Origin: Gemmatimonas groenlandica
GTDB taxonomy: Bacteria; Gemmatimonadota; Gemmatimonadetes; Gemmatimonadales; Gemmatimonadaceae
DNA: 64,000 nt
Assembly: GCF_013004105.1 (NCBI RefSeq)
Contig: NZ_CP053085.1
Location: 3,348,001 to 3,412,000, forward strand
Direction of reading: 5' to 3'
Shown here: positions 52,566 to 61,619 of the stretch, in pieces
How the letters are laid out: each line of letters opens with the position of its first letter
How positions within the stretch are numbered: the first letter of the stretch is position 1
Notes under the pieces: generated by a model
Told to the model about the DNA's origin: nothing
The model's database searches: none
What the model saw: only the letters and a program-made list of their open reading frames with translations
Program-made: the position numbers and the translations under genes

Positions 52566-52735
52566 ATGGTACGGCAACAGCAAAAAGCAACAGCCTGAAC
52601 ACGGAGACCACAGAGTACGCCGAACAAACACAGATAAGCAAAAAGCGCTGTTGGCCTATCGGTGTTGTTGTCCGTGCAATCAATGGTCTCCGTGTTCAGG
52701 CTGTTGCGGTTGCCGTTGCTGCTGCGTGTCGCCCG
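52566..52735. repeat. Quasi-palindrome overlapping the end of the GNAT gene (inverted repeat 4)
   Basis: A perfect 24-base inverted repeat pairs 52587-52610 (core CAGCCTGAACACGGAGACC) with 52684-52707, and similarity extends outward through CAACAGC/GTTGCTG words. The right arm encodes the last residues of the GNAT protein. The 70-base loop contains ACAGAG and AACACAG words of the kind found in dispersed intergenic repeats. Confidence 0.8.
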
Positions 52736-53339
52736 TTGCCGACAACCGCTCCTGCAACCGCTCCTTCACAGAAGGCCAATCCGCGTCGGTGATGCCGTAG
52801 TACACACTGTCGCGCACGAAACCGTCGCGCACCACCATGTGGCGGCGCAGCACCCCTTCGCGGATCGCACCGAGCTTCTCGAGCGCGCGCTGCGACTGCG
52901 TGTTGCGCAGGTCGGTCTTGAACTGGACGCGCACCGCGGCGAGTACCTCGAACAGGTGGAGCAACTGCAGATACTTCGCTTCGGTGTTCGCCAGCGTGCG
53001 CTGCGCTGTCGGCGCGAGCCACGTGCCGCCGATCTCCACGCGACGATGCGGGCGGGCGATATCCATCCAGCGCGTCGAGCCGATGACCGCGTTCGTCTCG
53101 CACGATACGATCGCAAAGGGCACCTCGTTGCCGCGCGCGGCCTGCTCGGCCGCCTGCGCCAGATAGCGCGAGACCGCGTCCGCCGACACCAGCGGCGGCT
53201 GCACCGTGACGCGCCACAACGCCTCGTGGTGTCCCGCCGCCAACAAGCCATCGGCGTGCGCCGCGCTCAGCGGCTCCAGCCGAACCACGCGACCACCAAG
53301 CGTCACCGCACGCGGCTCGAACGCACCCACTGCCGTCAC
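52680..53339 (-). CDS. GNAT family N-acetyltransferase (RimJ/RimL-like)
   Basis: A 219-residue cytosolic acetyltransferase. RLEPLSAAHADGLLAA begins the fold, IGSTRWMDIARPHRRVEIGGTWL and RTLANTEAKYLQLLHLFE cover the acetyl-CoA region, and NTQSQRALEKLGAIREGVLRRH is the RimJ/L-type C-terminal motif. It probably modifies protein N-termini or small amines. GTG 53339 overlaps the superoxide dismutase stop (GTGA). The final residues [13 protein letters not shown] come from an inverted-repeat arm and are unlikely to be conserved. Confidence 0.85.
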   Translation of the reverse strand: MTAVGAFEPRAVTLGGRVVRLEPLSAAHADGLLAAGHHEALWRVTVQPPLVSADAVSRYLAQAAEQAARGNEVPFAIVSCETNAVIGSTRWMDIARPHRRVEIGGTWLAPTAQRTLANTEAKYLQLLHLFEVLAAVRVQFKTDLRNTQSQRALEKLGAIREGVLRRHMVVRDGFVRDSVYYGITDADWPSVKERLQERLSATGDTQQQRQPQQPEHGDH

Positions 53340-53998
53340 CGCTTGAGCTGCGCGCTGGCCACGTCCCAGTTGATGCGCGCCAACACCGCATCGAGATAGT
53401 CGGCCCGACGGTTCTGATATTTTAGGTAGTAGGCGTGCTCCCACACATCGAGACCGACGATCGGCAATTCGCCTTCCAGCAATGGCGAATCCTGATTCGG
53501 AAGCCCGCGCACGACCAGCCGGCTCGTGGCTGTTTTCACCAGCCACGCCCACCCGGAGCCGAACTGCGCCAGTCCCGCCGCCTTGAGCGCCGCCTTGCAC
53601 GCCTCGACCGTGGTGAAATCGCGCGCGACCATCTCCCCCAACTGACCGCTCGGCGCTGTCGACGACGTGCTGCCCGGCGCCAGCAATCCCCAGTACAACG
53701 CGTGGTTGGCATGGCCGCCACCGTTGTTGCGGATCGCCGCCTGCGCCGCCGTCGGCCACTTGCGCATCCCCATCAACAACTCGCCCAGCGTGTACTGATG
53801 CAGGTCGGGAAGCGCGTCCAGTGCCTTGTTCAGATTCGTCACGTATGCCGCATGATGACGATCGTGATGAATCGTCATCGTCTGCGCATCGATCGCCGGC
53901 TCGACGGCCTTCGTGTCGTATCCCAGAACCGGTAGCACGAACGGATACCGCTGCGCCAACACCTCATCGGCCCGCGCGAACAACGAACGAACGCTCAT
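53336..53998 (-). CDS. Superoxide dismutase, Fe/Mn type
   Basis: A 220-residue enzyme that dismutates superoxide. The four metal ligands are visible: His44 in TIHHDRHHAAYV, His99 in ANHALYWGLL, and Asp and His in IVGLDVWEHAYYLKYQNRRADYL. GSGWAWLV is also typical. An N-terminal extension of about 18 residues lacks a signal peptide, so it is probably cytosolic. Whether Fe or Mn is used cannot be read safely. ATG 53998 is preferred to the adjacent TTG. Confidence 0.93.
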   Translation of the reverse strand: MSVRSLFARADEVLAQRYPFVLPVLGYDTKAVEPAIDAQTMTIHHDRHHAAYVTNLNKALDALPDLHQYTLGELLMGMRKWPTAAQAAIRNNGGGHANHALYWGLLAPGSTSSTAPSGQLGEMVARDFTTVEACKAALKAAGLAQFGSGWAWLVKTATSRLVVRGLPNQDSPLLEGELPIVGLDVWEHAYYLKYQNRRADYLDAVLARINWDVASAQLKR

Positions 53999-54032
53999 CA
54001 ACCTCTCCCGATGGTAGACACCTGTACGACGC

Positions 54033-55400
54033 TCAGTACTTCGCGAGGTAGCGCTCGAGCTCCCACGCGCTCACCTGCTGATTGTATTCACGCCACTCGG
54101 CACGCTTCGCGGCCAGGAACTGCTCAGTGATGTGCTCGCCCAGCGCTTCACGCATCACGTCGTTCTTCTCCAACTCGTCACACGCTTCACTGAGATCCTG
54201 CGGCAAGTCGTCGACGCGCAGGCGACGCCGCTCGCGAAACGACATCTCCCAGATGTTCGTGTTCACCGGCTCGCGCCAGTCCGCGCGCGTCTCGATGCCG
54301 TCCAAGCCGGCCGCCAGCATCGCCGTGAGGGCAAGATACGGGTTCGCACTCGGATCCGGAGTCCGCAGCTCCAGTCGCGTGCCCATGCCGCGGCGCTCCG
54401 GCACGCGGATCATCGGCGAGCGATTCCGCATGCTCCACGCCACGTTCACCGGCGCCTCGAATCCCGGGACGAGGCGTTTGTAGGAGTTCACCAGCGGATT
54501 CGTCACCGCGCACAACGCGCGCGCGTGCTTTAGCAACCCGCCGATGTAGTGCAGTGCCGTCAAGCTCAAGGCCCACTCGCGCTGCGGATCCCAGAACGCA
54601 TTCTGGCCTGCGCTGAACAACGACTGGTGCGTGTGCATGCCGCTGCCATTCTGCCCGAACACCGGCTTCGGCATAAACGACGCGATCAAGCCGAACTGAC
54701 GTGCAACCTGCTTCACGACGAAGCGGAACGTCGCGATGTTGTCGGCGGTGCGCAGTGCGTCGGCGTATCGGAAATCGATCTCGTGCTGCCCGTGGGCGAC
54801 TTCGTGGTGCGCTGCCTCCACTTCGAATCCCATCTGCTCGAGCGCATCCACGATGCCACGCCGCGCATCTTCCCCGAGATCCATCGGTGCCAGATCGAAG
54901 TAGCCGCCCACGTCGTGCGTGTCCGTCGCCGGCCGGCCGTCGGCCGTGGGCTTGAACAGAAAGAACTCGGCCTCCATACCGGCATTCATCACGAAGCCCA
55001 GCTCCGCCGCCCGCGCCACCTGACGCTTCAGCACCCAGCGCGGATCGCCCTCGAACGGCGTTCCGTCGGGGCGGTTCACGTCGCAGATCACGCGACCCAC
55101 CCGCGCCGCCGGGTCCCCCCACGGAAAGATCTGAAACGTGGTCAGATCCGGGGCCAGCAGCATGTCCGACTCCTCGACCCGAACGAAGCCTTCAATGCTC
55201 GACCCGTCGAACATGATGTCGCCCTGCAGCGCTTTCCTGAATTGCGACGACGGAATCTCGACGTTCTTGATGACGCCCAGAATATCCGTGAATTGCAGTC
55301 GCAGAAAACGCACTTGATGCGCCTCCGCCAATTCGAGGATATCCGTGGCGGTGGCGCCCGTCAGGGCGGGAGGAACGAGAGAGCGACTCTGAATCGGCAC
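54033..55400 (-). CDS. glnA: Glutamine synthetase type I
   Basis: A 455-residue cytosolic enzyme of the GSI family making glutamine. Landmarks are FDGSSIEGF, NAGMEAEFFLF, GQNGSGMHTHQSLF, NPLVNSYKRLVPGFEAPVN and NRSPMIRVP. The length and the missing adenylylation Tyr segment (the C-terminal region reads FRERRRLRVDDLPQDL) indicate the short GSI-alpha type, controlled by feedback rather than adenylylation. The start is GTG 55400, without a clear ribosome binding site. It is divergent from the zinc-ribbon gene by 57 bp and followed by superoxide dismutase. Confidence 0.95.
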   Translation of the reverse strand: MPIQSRSLVPPALTGATATDILELAEAHQVRFLRLQFTDILGVIKNVEIPSSQFRKALQGDIMFDGSSIEGFVRVEESDMLLAPDLTTFQIFPWGDPAARVGRVICDVNRPDGTPFEGDPRWVLKRQVARAAELGFVMNAGMEAEFFLFKPTADGRPATDTHDVGGYFDLAPMDLGEDARRGIVDALEQMGFEVEAAHHEVAHGQHEIDFRYADALRTADNIATFRFVVKQVARQFGLIASFMPKPVFGQNGSGMHTHQSLFSAGQNAFWDPQREWALSLTALHYIGGLLKHARALCAVTNPLVNSYKRLVPGFEAPVNVAWSMRNRSPMIRVPERRGMGTRLELRTPDPSANPYLALTAMLAAGLDGIETRADWREPVNTNIWEMSFRERRRLRVDDLPQDLSEACDELEKNDVMREALGEHITEQFLAAKRAEWREYNQQVSAWELERYLAKY

Positions 55401-55457
55401 GATTCGGCAAGAAAGGAGGAGTACACGCGTGCCGTATTGTAGTATTTTCCAAGGCTC

Positions 55458-56243
55458 ATGACCTCATCCAATCCTTCCGGGGGCTCGGCCCCTTCCGGTG
55501 GCGCGGGTTTCTGCGCGGCCTGTGGCGCGGCTCTCTCGGCTGGCGCCCGCTTCTGTCATCGCTGTGGCACCCCGTTCGGCCAGGGAATGCCCCTCACCCG
55601 CACGCCGGCCGCTTCCGGTGGCGCCGCGTCGATCCTTCCGTGGGGCGTCGCGTTCGTGGCCCTTTTGGCCCTTGTGGCGATGGTCGCCGGCAAGAACTTT
55701 GGTGCGGCCAAGGGTTCCGGTATCGACGGGTCGGCCAACTCGCTGCCAACGCAGGCGGTTGACGGCGCGAGTGCGGCACCCTTCGCTCAGGGTGGGAGCG
55801 GGGGTGCGCCACCGAACATCGCGAACCTCTCGCCGAGCGAGCGCGCCAACCGGCTGTATACGCGCATTATGGAGTACGCCGAGGCCGGCAAGGTCGACTC
55901 GGTCGCCTTCTTCGCGCCGATGGCCATGGCATCGCACGAAATGCTCGAAGGGCCGACCACCGACGAGCGCTATCACTTCGGCCGCATCGCTGAAGTAACC
56001 AACGCCCCGGCCGTCGCCACGGCGCAGGCCGATACCATCCTCAAGGCCACGCCGGACAATCTGCTCGGCCTGCTCCTCGCCGCCCGCGCTGCCCGGATGA
56101 CCGGTAACACGGCGGCCGCCAAGGCGTTCGACCAGCGCTTGCTCAAGGCGCTCGAACCGGAACTCGCCACCCGGCTGCCCGACTACGACATGCACCGCGC
56201 GGAGATCGACCGCGCTGCCGCGGACGCCCGTCGGCCCATCTGA
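55458..56243 (+). CDS. Zinc-ribbon membrane protein, unknown function
   Basis: A 261-residue protein. An N-terminal zinc ribbon (FCAACGAALSAGARFCHRCGTPF) faces the cytosol, followed by one membrane helix (ILPWGVAFVALLALVAMVAG), a low-complexity stretch and a C-terminal helical domain with a TPR-like repeat (ANRLYTRIMEYAEAGKVDS, ADTILKATPDNLLGLLLAARAARMTG). It may be a membrane-bound scaffold. The transcript probably ends before the kinase gene 163 bp on; that spacer holds a small palindrome GCATACG-ATG-GCGTATGC. Confidence 0.78.
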   Translation: MTSSNPSGGSAPSGGAGFCAACGAALSAGARFCHRCGTPFGQGMPLTRTPAASGGAASILPWGVAFVALLALVAMVAGKNFGAAKGSGIDGSANSLPTQAVDGASAAPFAQGGSGGAPPNIANLSPSERANRLYTRIMEYAEAGKVDSVAFFAPMAMASHEMLEGPTTDERYHFGRIAEVTNAPAVATAQADTILKATPDNLLGLLLAARAARMTGNTAAAKAFDQRLLKALEPELATRLPDYDMHRAEIDRAAADARRPI

Positions 56244-56406
56244 GTCGAAGGTGAGGGAGAATGCTCCGGCGTCGTCGTGATCTGCTGATTGCCGACGCTG
56301 GAGATTCGTGGTACGCTGTGGTGTAGACTGACGCGCTGGCGCATACGATGGCGTATGCCCGCTGTGGACTCCCCCACCGTTCTCGCCGCCCGCGCTGCCT
56401 CGTGAC

Positions 56407-59400
56407 ATGGCGCCACAACGTATTCCCGAGCAGCTCACGCAGCTCGTGCAGGACCTCGCCAACAGCGCGCTGAGCACCCCTGAGCTGTATGTGCGCCTGG
56501 CCGAAACCGCTCGCGAACTCGTCGAAGCGTCCGGTGCCTGCGTACTCGAGATCGCCGGCGAGAGTTTTTGCGTCACGGCCCCCACGGGTGCCACCCAGCT
56601 CTCCAACGGGGCCACTTTTCCGATCGCCGACGCCCCCTCGGCCTTTCGGCACGTCGTGGACACGAAGCGTCCCCAGTCTACGAGCGGTCAGAACAGCGAT
56701 CTCCGCGTCGACCCCCTCTCGCCGCATCCGCTCGACGTCCAACAGCTCGCGCTCGCGCCGATCCTCCTCGCGGGTCAAGTCGTCGGTCTGCTCGCCTGCA
56801 TCAACACCAGCCACGGCGCCTTCAACGACGCCGACCTCGCGCTGCTCGAACACGTCGCGGCCCACGGCGCGATGGTCATGCGGAGCAGCGCGCTGGTGCG
56901 ACAGGCCGAAGCGGCGGCCAGCGATGCCCGCGCCCGCGCCGAAGATGCCGCACGCGCCGCCCTCGTGAACGCGGTGCTGGTGAAGACGGCCCGGTCGCTC
57001 GCCGATGCCACCACGCCCGACGCGCTCTACCGCGGACTGGCCGAAATCCTCGGCCGGGAACTACGCGCCGACGGTTTCGCGGTGTATGCGGCCGATCCGC
57101 AGCTCAAGACCGCGCGCTTCGAGCATCAATGGGGTGTCGCCAGCTTCGCGCGCAACCGTATCGAATCCGCCTTCTGGCGCACGCGACTGGGCCACGTCGT
57201 CCTCGACGCAACACCGATGTTCATCGAGGACCTGAGCGCGGAGTCCAACCTCGACGACATCGGTCAAGCCCTCGTCGAGGCCGGCGTCTTGTCGCTGGCG
57301 CTGCTGCCCCTGGTGCTCGAGGAGCGGGCCCAGGGTGTCCTCGCCATCCGCTATCTCGGGGCGCGACGTTTCGACGACGACGAGCGCGAGATGCTCACCA
57401 ACCTCGCCACACAGGTCGCCCTCGCCTTCCGCAACACGCTGCAGTTGGGTGAACTCGAACGACGGGCCGATCGCTTCGCCCTCCTGGCCCGCGCACAGCA
57501 ACAGCTGACCCAGCTCACCAGCGAGGAGAGCCTGCCGCAGGCGATCGCCGACGCCGTGCACCTGGTGATTCCCTGCGACGTGATCGATGTCCTCTCCTTC
57601 AGTGCCGAGGGACTGCAGCGCGTCCTGCACATGGAGGCTGGTCGCGTCATTTCGACTGATCCGGTCACCCTCGCAGAAGCGCAGCTTGCCACAGCCACAG
57701 CACAGACGGGCATTCCGCGGGTGGCGTCGCATCTGATCGCGGGCCCCGACGTGGCGCGCAGCACGATGGAGCTCTGCGCCGCCGTGCGCTTCGGTCAGCG
57801 CAGTGCCGGCGTGATCAGGTTGCTCGGCGCGAGGCGCGACGCCTTCGTGATGCAGGATCTCGACTTGCTGACCATCATCGCGCGCCACGCGGGTACGGCC
57901 GTGGAAACCGCGCGGCTGTTCGCGCTGCAGGATTTCCAGCGCCAACGCGCCGAAGGCGCTGCGGAGTTGGCCAGAGTCACGCTGCAGGCCGTCTCGCTGG
58001 CCGACGGCGCAACCGAACTGCTGCACGTACTCGACCGCTTCGTCCCCTCGATCGGCAAGGCCATCGGCGTCGCCCGCGCGAGAGATGGGCACATCGAATA
58101 CGTCGCGACCAGCGGCACGCTTGATCTCTTCAAGGGACAACGGCCGGCGAGCTCCCGCGGCGTACAGCAAGCGGCACCGGATGGCCGACCCGCCGAACTG
58201 ACCAGTCTTCGCGATGTCGCACCGGCCAGCGTTGCCGACTCCCTCCCCGACGAATGGGCGCTGGCCGTGCCGCTCGCCGCGCGCGAACGCAGCCTTGGCG
58301 TATTGCTGGTAACCGCCCCGCGTGCCGCGCCGCTGCGACAGCGCGATCGCATCACGCTGGAACGGCTGTCCGCCTCGCTGGCCCTGGCCCTCGAGGCCCT
58401 CCTGCTCGACGAGGAAGAGCGACTCGCCCGCGAACGCGAGCACCTCCTCGCCACGGCACTCACCACGATCGACCACCCGATTTTCATTCTCGATCGCGTG
58501 GGCGTGCGCTATGCCAATCCGGCCGCCGCGCGCGAGTACGATTGGTCGCAGGTGGAGCTCATGGAGATGCAGTTCGAGCAACTCGTCGCCGGACAGGATG
58601 CCCGCGAGGGCATGCGCGAAGCCGACGGCCTGCTTGAATCCGGGGTGCGCCTGTCACACGACGTGCATCGCCGACGTGATGGCAGCGAATTTCCCGCCGC
58701 GGTCACGATCAGCCCGCTCACCGGACACGACGGCGAGCTCCTCGGACAGGTGGTCAGCGTGCGAAACGTCAGTCAGGACAGACGTCTCGAGGAGCAGCTG
58801 CGTCATACCGAAAAAATGGTGGCCCTCGGCGAACTCGTGGCGGGCGTCGCGCACGAAATCAACAATCCCCTCACCGGGATTTCCGCCTTCGCACAGATCC
58901 TGCTCGAGGAAGAGCTCCGGGAGGATCAGCGCGAATCGGTGCAGCTGATCAAGCAGGAAAGTGACCGCGCCAAAACGGTGATCAAGGATCTGCTGCTGTT
59001 CGCACGCAAGACCGAGCGTGGATCGGGACCGGTCGATATCAACGAGGTGATCGAGCAAACCGTTCGGCTCCGCGCGTACCCGCTGCGCAGCGCCGGCGTG
59101 AAGGTCGACCTGCAACTCGATTCGACCGCTCCACGTATCAGTGGCGACTCACAGAAGCTCCAGCAAGTCCTGCTCAACGTGATCGGCAACGCGGAACACG
59201 CGATGCTCGGGCGGGACCAGCGACGGTTGGTCATCCGCACCACGCACGATGTCGACCAGGTGACCATCTCCGCGGTCGACACGGGCATCGGCATGACAGC
59301 CGACGTGCGCCGACGCATCTTCGAGCCGTTCTACAGCACCAAACCGGCTGGCGTCGGCACGGGGCTCGGCCTCAGCGTCAGCTACGGTATCATTCACGCA

Positions 59401-59490
59401 CACGGCGGAACGATCGGCGTCGAGTCCGAGCCCGACGTGGGATCGACTGTCACCATCACTCTCCCTGCGGTGCCTTCCGAGCGACTATGA
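56407..59490 (+). CDS. Multi-GAF/PAS sensor histidine kinase
   Basis: A 1027-residue cytosolic kinase without membrane helices. Four GAF-like domains occupy roughly residues 15-180, 190-345, 355-500 and 515-665; a PAS domain (about 680-795: ALTTIDHPIFILDRVGVRYANP) precedes HisKA with GELVAGVAHEINNPLTG (His816) and an HATPase domain (LQQVLLNVIGNAEHAM, GVGTGLGLSVSYGIIHAHGG). It can sense several small ligands or redox states. The stop overlaps the HD-GYP regulator gene (ATGA), its likely partner. Confidence 0.9.
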   Translation: MAPQRIPEQLTQLVQDLANSALSTPELYVRLAETARELVEASGACVLEIAGESFCVTAPTGATQLSNGATFPIADAPSAFRHVVDTKRPQSTSGQNSDLRVDPLSPHPLDVQQLALAPILLAGQVVGLLACINTSHGAFNDADLALLEHVAAHGAMVMRSSALVRQAEAAASDARARAEDAARAALVNAVLVKTARSLADATTPDALYRGLAEILGRELRADGFAVYAADPQLKTARFEHQWGVASFARNRIESAFWRTRLGHVVLDATPMFIEDLSAESNLDDIGQALVEAGVLSLALLPLVLEERAQGVLAIRYLGARRFDDDEREMLTNLATQVALAFRNTLQLGELERRADRFALLARAQQQLTQLTSEESLPQAIADAVHLVIPCDVIDVLSFSAEGLQRVLHMEAGRVISTDPVTLAEAQLATATAQTGIPRVASHLIAGPDVARSTMELCAAVRFGQRSAGVIRLLGARRDAFVMQDLDLLTIIARHAGTAVETARLFALQDFQRQRAEGAAELARVTLQAVSLADGATELLHVLDRFVPSIGKAIGVARARDGHIEYVATSGTLDLFKGQRPASSRGVQQAAPDGRPAELTSLRDVAPASVADSLPDEWALAVPLAARERSLGVLLVTAPRAAPLRQRDRITLERLSASLALALEALLLDEEERLAREREHLLATALTTIDHPIFILDRVGVRYANPAAAREYDWSQVELMEMQFEQLVAGQDAREGMREADGLLESGVRLSHDVHRRRDGSEFPAAVTISPLTGHDGELLGQVVSVRNVSQDRRLEEQLRHTEKMVALGELVAGVAHEINNPLTGISAFAQILLEEELREDQRESVQLIKQESDRAKTVIKDLLLFARKTERGSGPVDINEVIEQTVRLRAYPLRSAGVKVDLQLDSTAPRISGDSQKLQQVLLNVIGNAEHAMLGRDQRRLVIRTTHDVDQVTISAVDTGIGMTADVRRRIFEPFYSTKPAGVGTGLGLSVSYGIIHAHGGTIGVESEPDVGSTVTITLPAVPSERL

Positions 59491-60599
59491 CCAGCCTTCC
59501 GGGACACGATCCGATCGAAGCGATCGAAGCCGCCGGTGCCGCGCTGGCACAGGATTCCATGCGTCGCATTCTGGTCGTCGACGATGAGTCCACGATCCGG
59601 CTGGCGCTGAGTCGTTTTCTGCGTACCCGCGGGTTCGAGGTGGAGGTGGCCGACTCCGGTGCCGCCGCGCTCGAGGTACTTGGCCAACACCGATTCTCCT
59701 TGATGCTCTGTGATCTGCGGATGCCCGGCATCAGTGGCCTCGACGTCGTACCGCGTGCCCTCGCGCTCGACGCCGATCTCGGCATCATCATGCTGACCGC
59801 CGTCAACGACGCCGCCAGCGCCACGGAGGCGCTCTCCAGCGGGGCGTTCGACTATCTCACCAAACCCGTCGAGCTTCCCGACCTGCAGGCAGCGGTCGAG
59901 CGCGCGATGATGCGTCGCGTCCGCAGCGTGGAGCGTCGGGCCGTCGATCGTCTCATTCGCGAGGAAGTCGCACTCCGCACCGTCCAGCTGGAGCACGAAA
60001 AAGGGGCGCTCCGCGTGATGACGGTGAGCGTGGCCGAGACCCTCATCAACGCCATGGAAGCAAAGGACCTCTACCTGCGGGGACACTCCCAGCGGGTGGC
60101 GGAGATCGGGGCCGCGATTGCCAGGCATCTCGAGCTCGAATCGGGCACGGTGGACTGTATCCACACCGCCGGGCGGCTGCACGATGTCGGAAAGATCGGA
60201 ATCCGTGAAGCAGTGCTCAACAAGCCCGGCCCCCTCACGCACGAGGAGTTTGCGCACGTCAAAGATCATGTGCGGATCGGTCTCGACATCCTCTCACCGC
60301 TCCACCACCTCGGCGATGCCTTGCACTTCATCCGCGACCATCACGAGCACTGGGACGGCAGTGGCTACCCGTTCGGGCGGACCGCCGAGGATATCACGAT
60401 CGGCGGGCGGATTCTCACCGCCGCCGATGCGTTCGACGCCCTCACCTCACAGCGCGCCTATCGGGAGCCCATGACGGCCGACACGACCCTCGACTACCTG
60501 CGCACGCAAGCGGGACGTCTGCTCGAGCCGCGCATCTACGACGCACTCAATGCCGTCGTTCGCGGCGGAACCGTGGAAGGAATTCCGCGCGTGAAGTAA
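59487..60599 (+). CDS. Response regulator with HD-GYP c-di-GMP phosphodiesterase domain
   Basis: A 370-residue cytosolic protein. The receiver (about 26-145) has VVDDEST, phosphoacceptor Asp76 in LCDLRMPGISGLD and Lys in YLTKPVE. A helical linker leads to the HD-GYP domain with HSQRVAEIGAAIARHL, the metal pair HDVGKIGI, DHHEHWDGSGYPFG and the final RAYREPM segment. It should hydrolyse c-di-GMP when phosphorylated by the overlapping multi-GAF kinase. A short hairpin with T-tract follows. Confidence 0.92.
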   Translation: MTSLPGHDPIEAIEAAGAALAQDSMRRILVVDDESTIRLALSRFLRTRGFEVEVADSGAAALEVLGQHRFSLMLCDLRMPGISGLDVVPRALALDADLGIIMLTAVNDAASATEALSSGAFDYLTKPVELPDLQAAVERAMMRRVRSVERRAVDRLIREEVALRTVQLEHEKGALRVMTVSVAETLINAMEAKDLYLRGHSQRVAEIGAAIARHLELESGTVDCIHTAGRLHDVGKIGIREAVLNKPGPLTHEEFAHVKDHVRIGLDILSPLHHLGDALHFIRDHHEHWDGSGYPFGRTAEDITIGGRILTAADAFDALTSQRAYREPMTADTTLDYLRTQAGRLLEPRIYDALNAVVRGGTVEGIPRVK

Positions 60600-60603
60600 G
60601 CCC

Positions 60604-60626
60604 AGCGCTTGACTCCCGCGCTTTTT
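60604..60626 (+). terminator. Short hairpin with T-tract after the HD-GYP gene
   Basis: AGCGC and GCGCT pair around a nine-base loop and are followed by TTTTT. The stem is only five bases, so termination may be partial. Confidence 0.4.
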
Positions 60627-60754
60627 GTATGTACTTGGTCGTGCTATTCAGCAGCACACGAAGTCTGGGTATCACGAGCCGCGTCGCCGCAGCCGGTGTT
60701 CAAACCGGTACGGACGACGACCGCGTTCGAACTTTTCCGAGGAGAGGAGGCGTC

Positions 60755-61619
60755 ATGCCGCGTGGCGACGAGATTGGGAAGCTCCATCTGATGGATGACG
60801 ACATGGATGATGTGGGCTACGGCCGCTCGTCGTACGACGAAGACGAGGAGGATGGCTACGGCCTTCCCTCCGAAGGCGGCGATTCCCTCTGGGATAGTGC
60901 CGACGACGACGAGGAGGACGACGATGACGAAGACGAGGGCGACAGCTTCGAGGACGAGCTGATCGAAGACGAGGACGACGAAGACGACATCTTCAGTCGC
61001 CCTGTGCGTCGTGGCCCTGGTCGTCCGCCCAAGAACCCGGGTGCGCCGAAGCCGGCCCCGAAGCCGAAGGCACCGAAGGCGGAGCCGAAGGTCGAAGCAC
61101 CGGTGATCATCGAGGAGATCGACGACATCGAGGAGCTTGACGATGACGAGGCCGAACCCGTCGCCGAAGCCCCGGCTCCTGCGCCCGTGAAGGGCCCCCA
61201 AGGCCCCGAAGGCGCCAGCCGCCCCGAAGGCCCCCAAGACGCCGGTGGCGCCGAAAGCCGAAGCCCCAGCGGCCAAACCGGCTCCGCCGGCTCCGGCCAA
61301 GAAGGTCGAGAAAGCCCCGGTCAAGAAGGTCGCGGTGAAGGCGCCGGCCAAGAAGGCGCCCGCAGCGAAGGCACCGGCCAAGAAGGCGCCCGCCAAGGCC
61401 GCCAAGAAGGCCGTAGCGAAGAAGGCACCAGTCAAGAAGGCGCCGGCCAAGAAGGCGCCCGCGAAGGCCGTCAAGCAGGCACCGGCAAAGAAGGCGCCGG
61501 CCAAGTCGGTCAAGAAAGCGCCGGTCAAGGCAGCTCCGAAGAAGGCGGCCAAGAAAGCACCCGCGAAAGCCGTCAAGAAAGCCGCCAAGCCCGCCAAGAA
61601 GGGCGCGAAGCGCCGGTGA
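60755..61619 (+). CDS. Acidic/AT-hook/lysine-alanine-rich protein, frameshifted
   Basis: The ATG has GGAGG four bases upstream. Residues 1-80 are strongly acidic ([14 protein letters not shown]), then [12 protein letters not shown] forms an AT-hook, followed by a Pro/Ala/Lys region and a second acidic patch ([14 protein letters not shown]). At the C-run 61195-61199 the frame must move by +1: from 61200 the next frame gives about 140 residues of [10 protein letters not shown]-type repeats like histone H1 tails, ending at 61619. Without the shift the frame encodes a Gln/Gly/Glu-rich run fused to the kinase. It may be a nucleoid-type DNA-binding protein with opposed charge blocks. Real indel, sequencing error or programmed shift are all possible. 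Confidence 0.7.
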
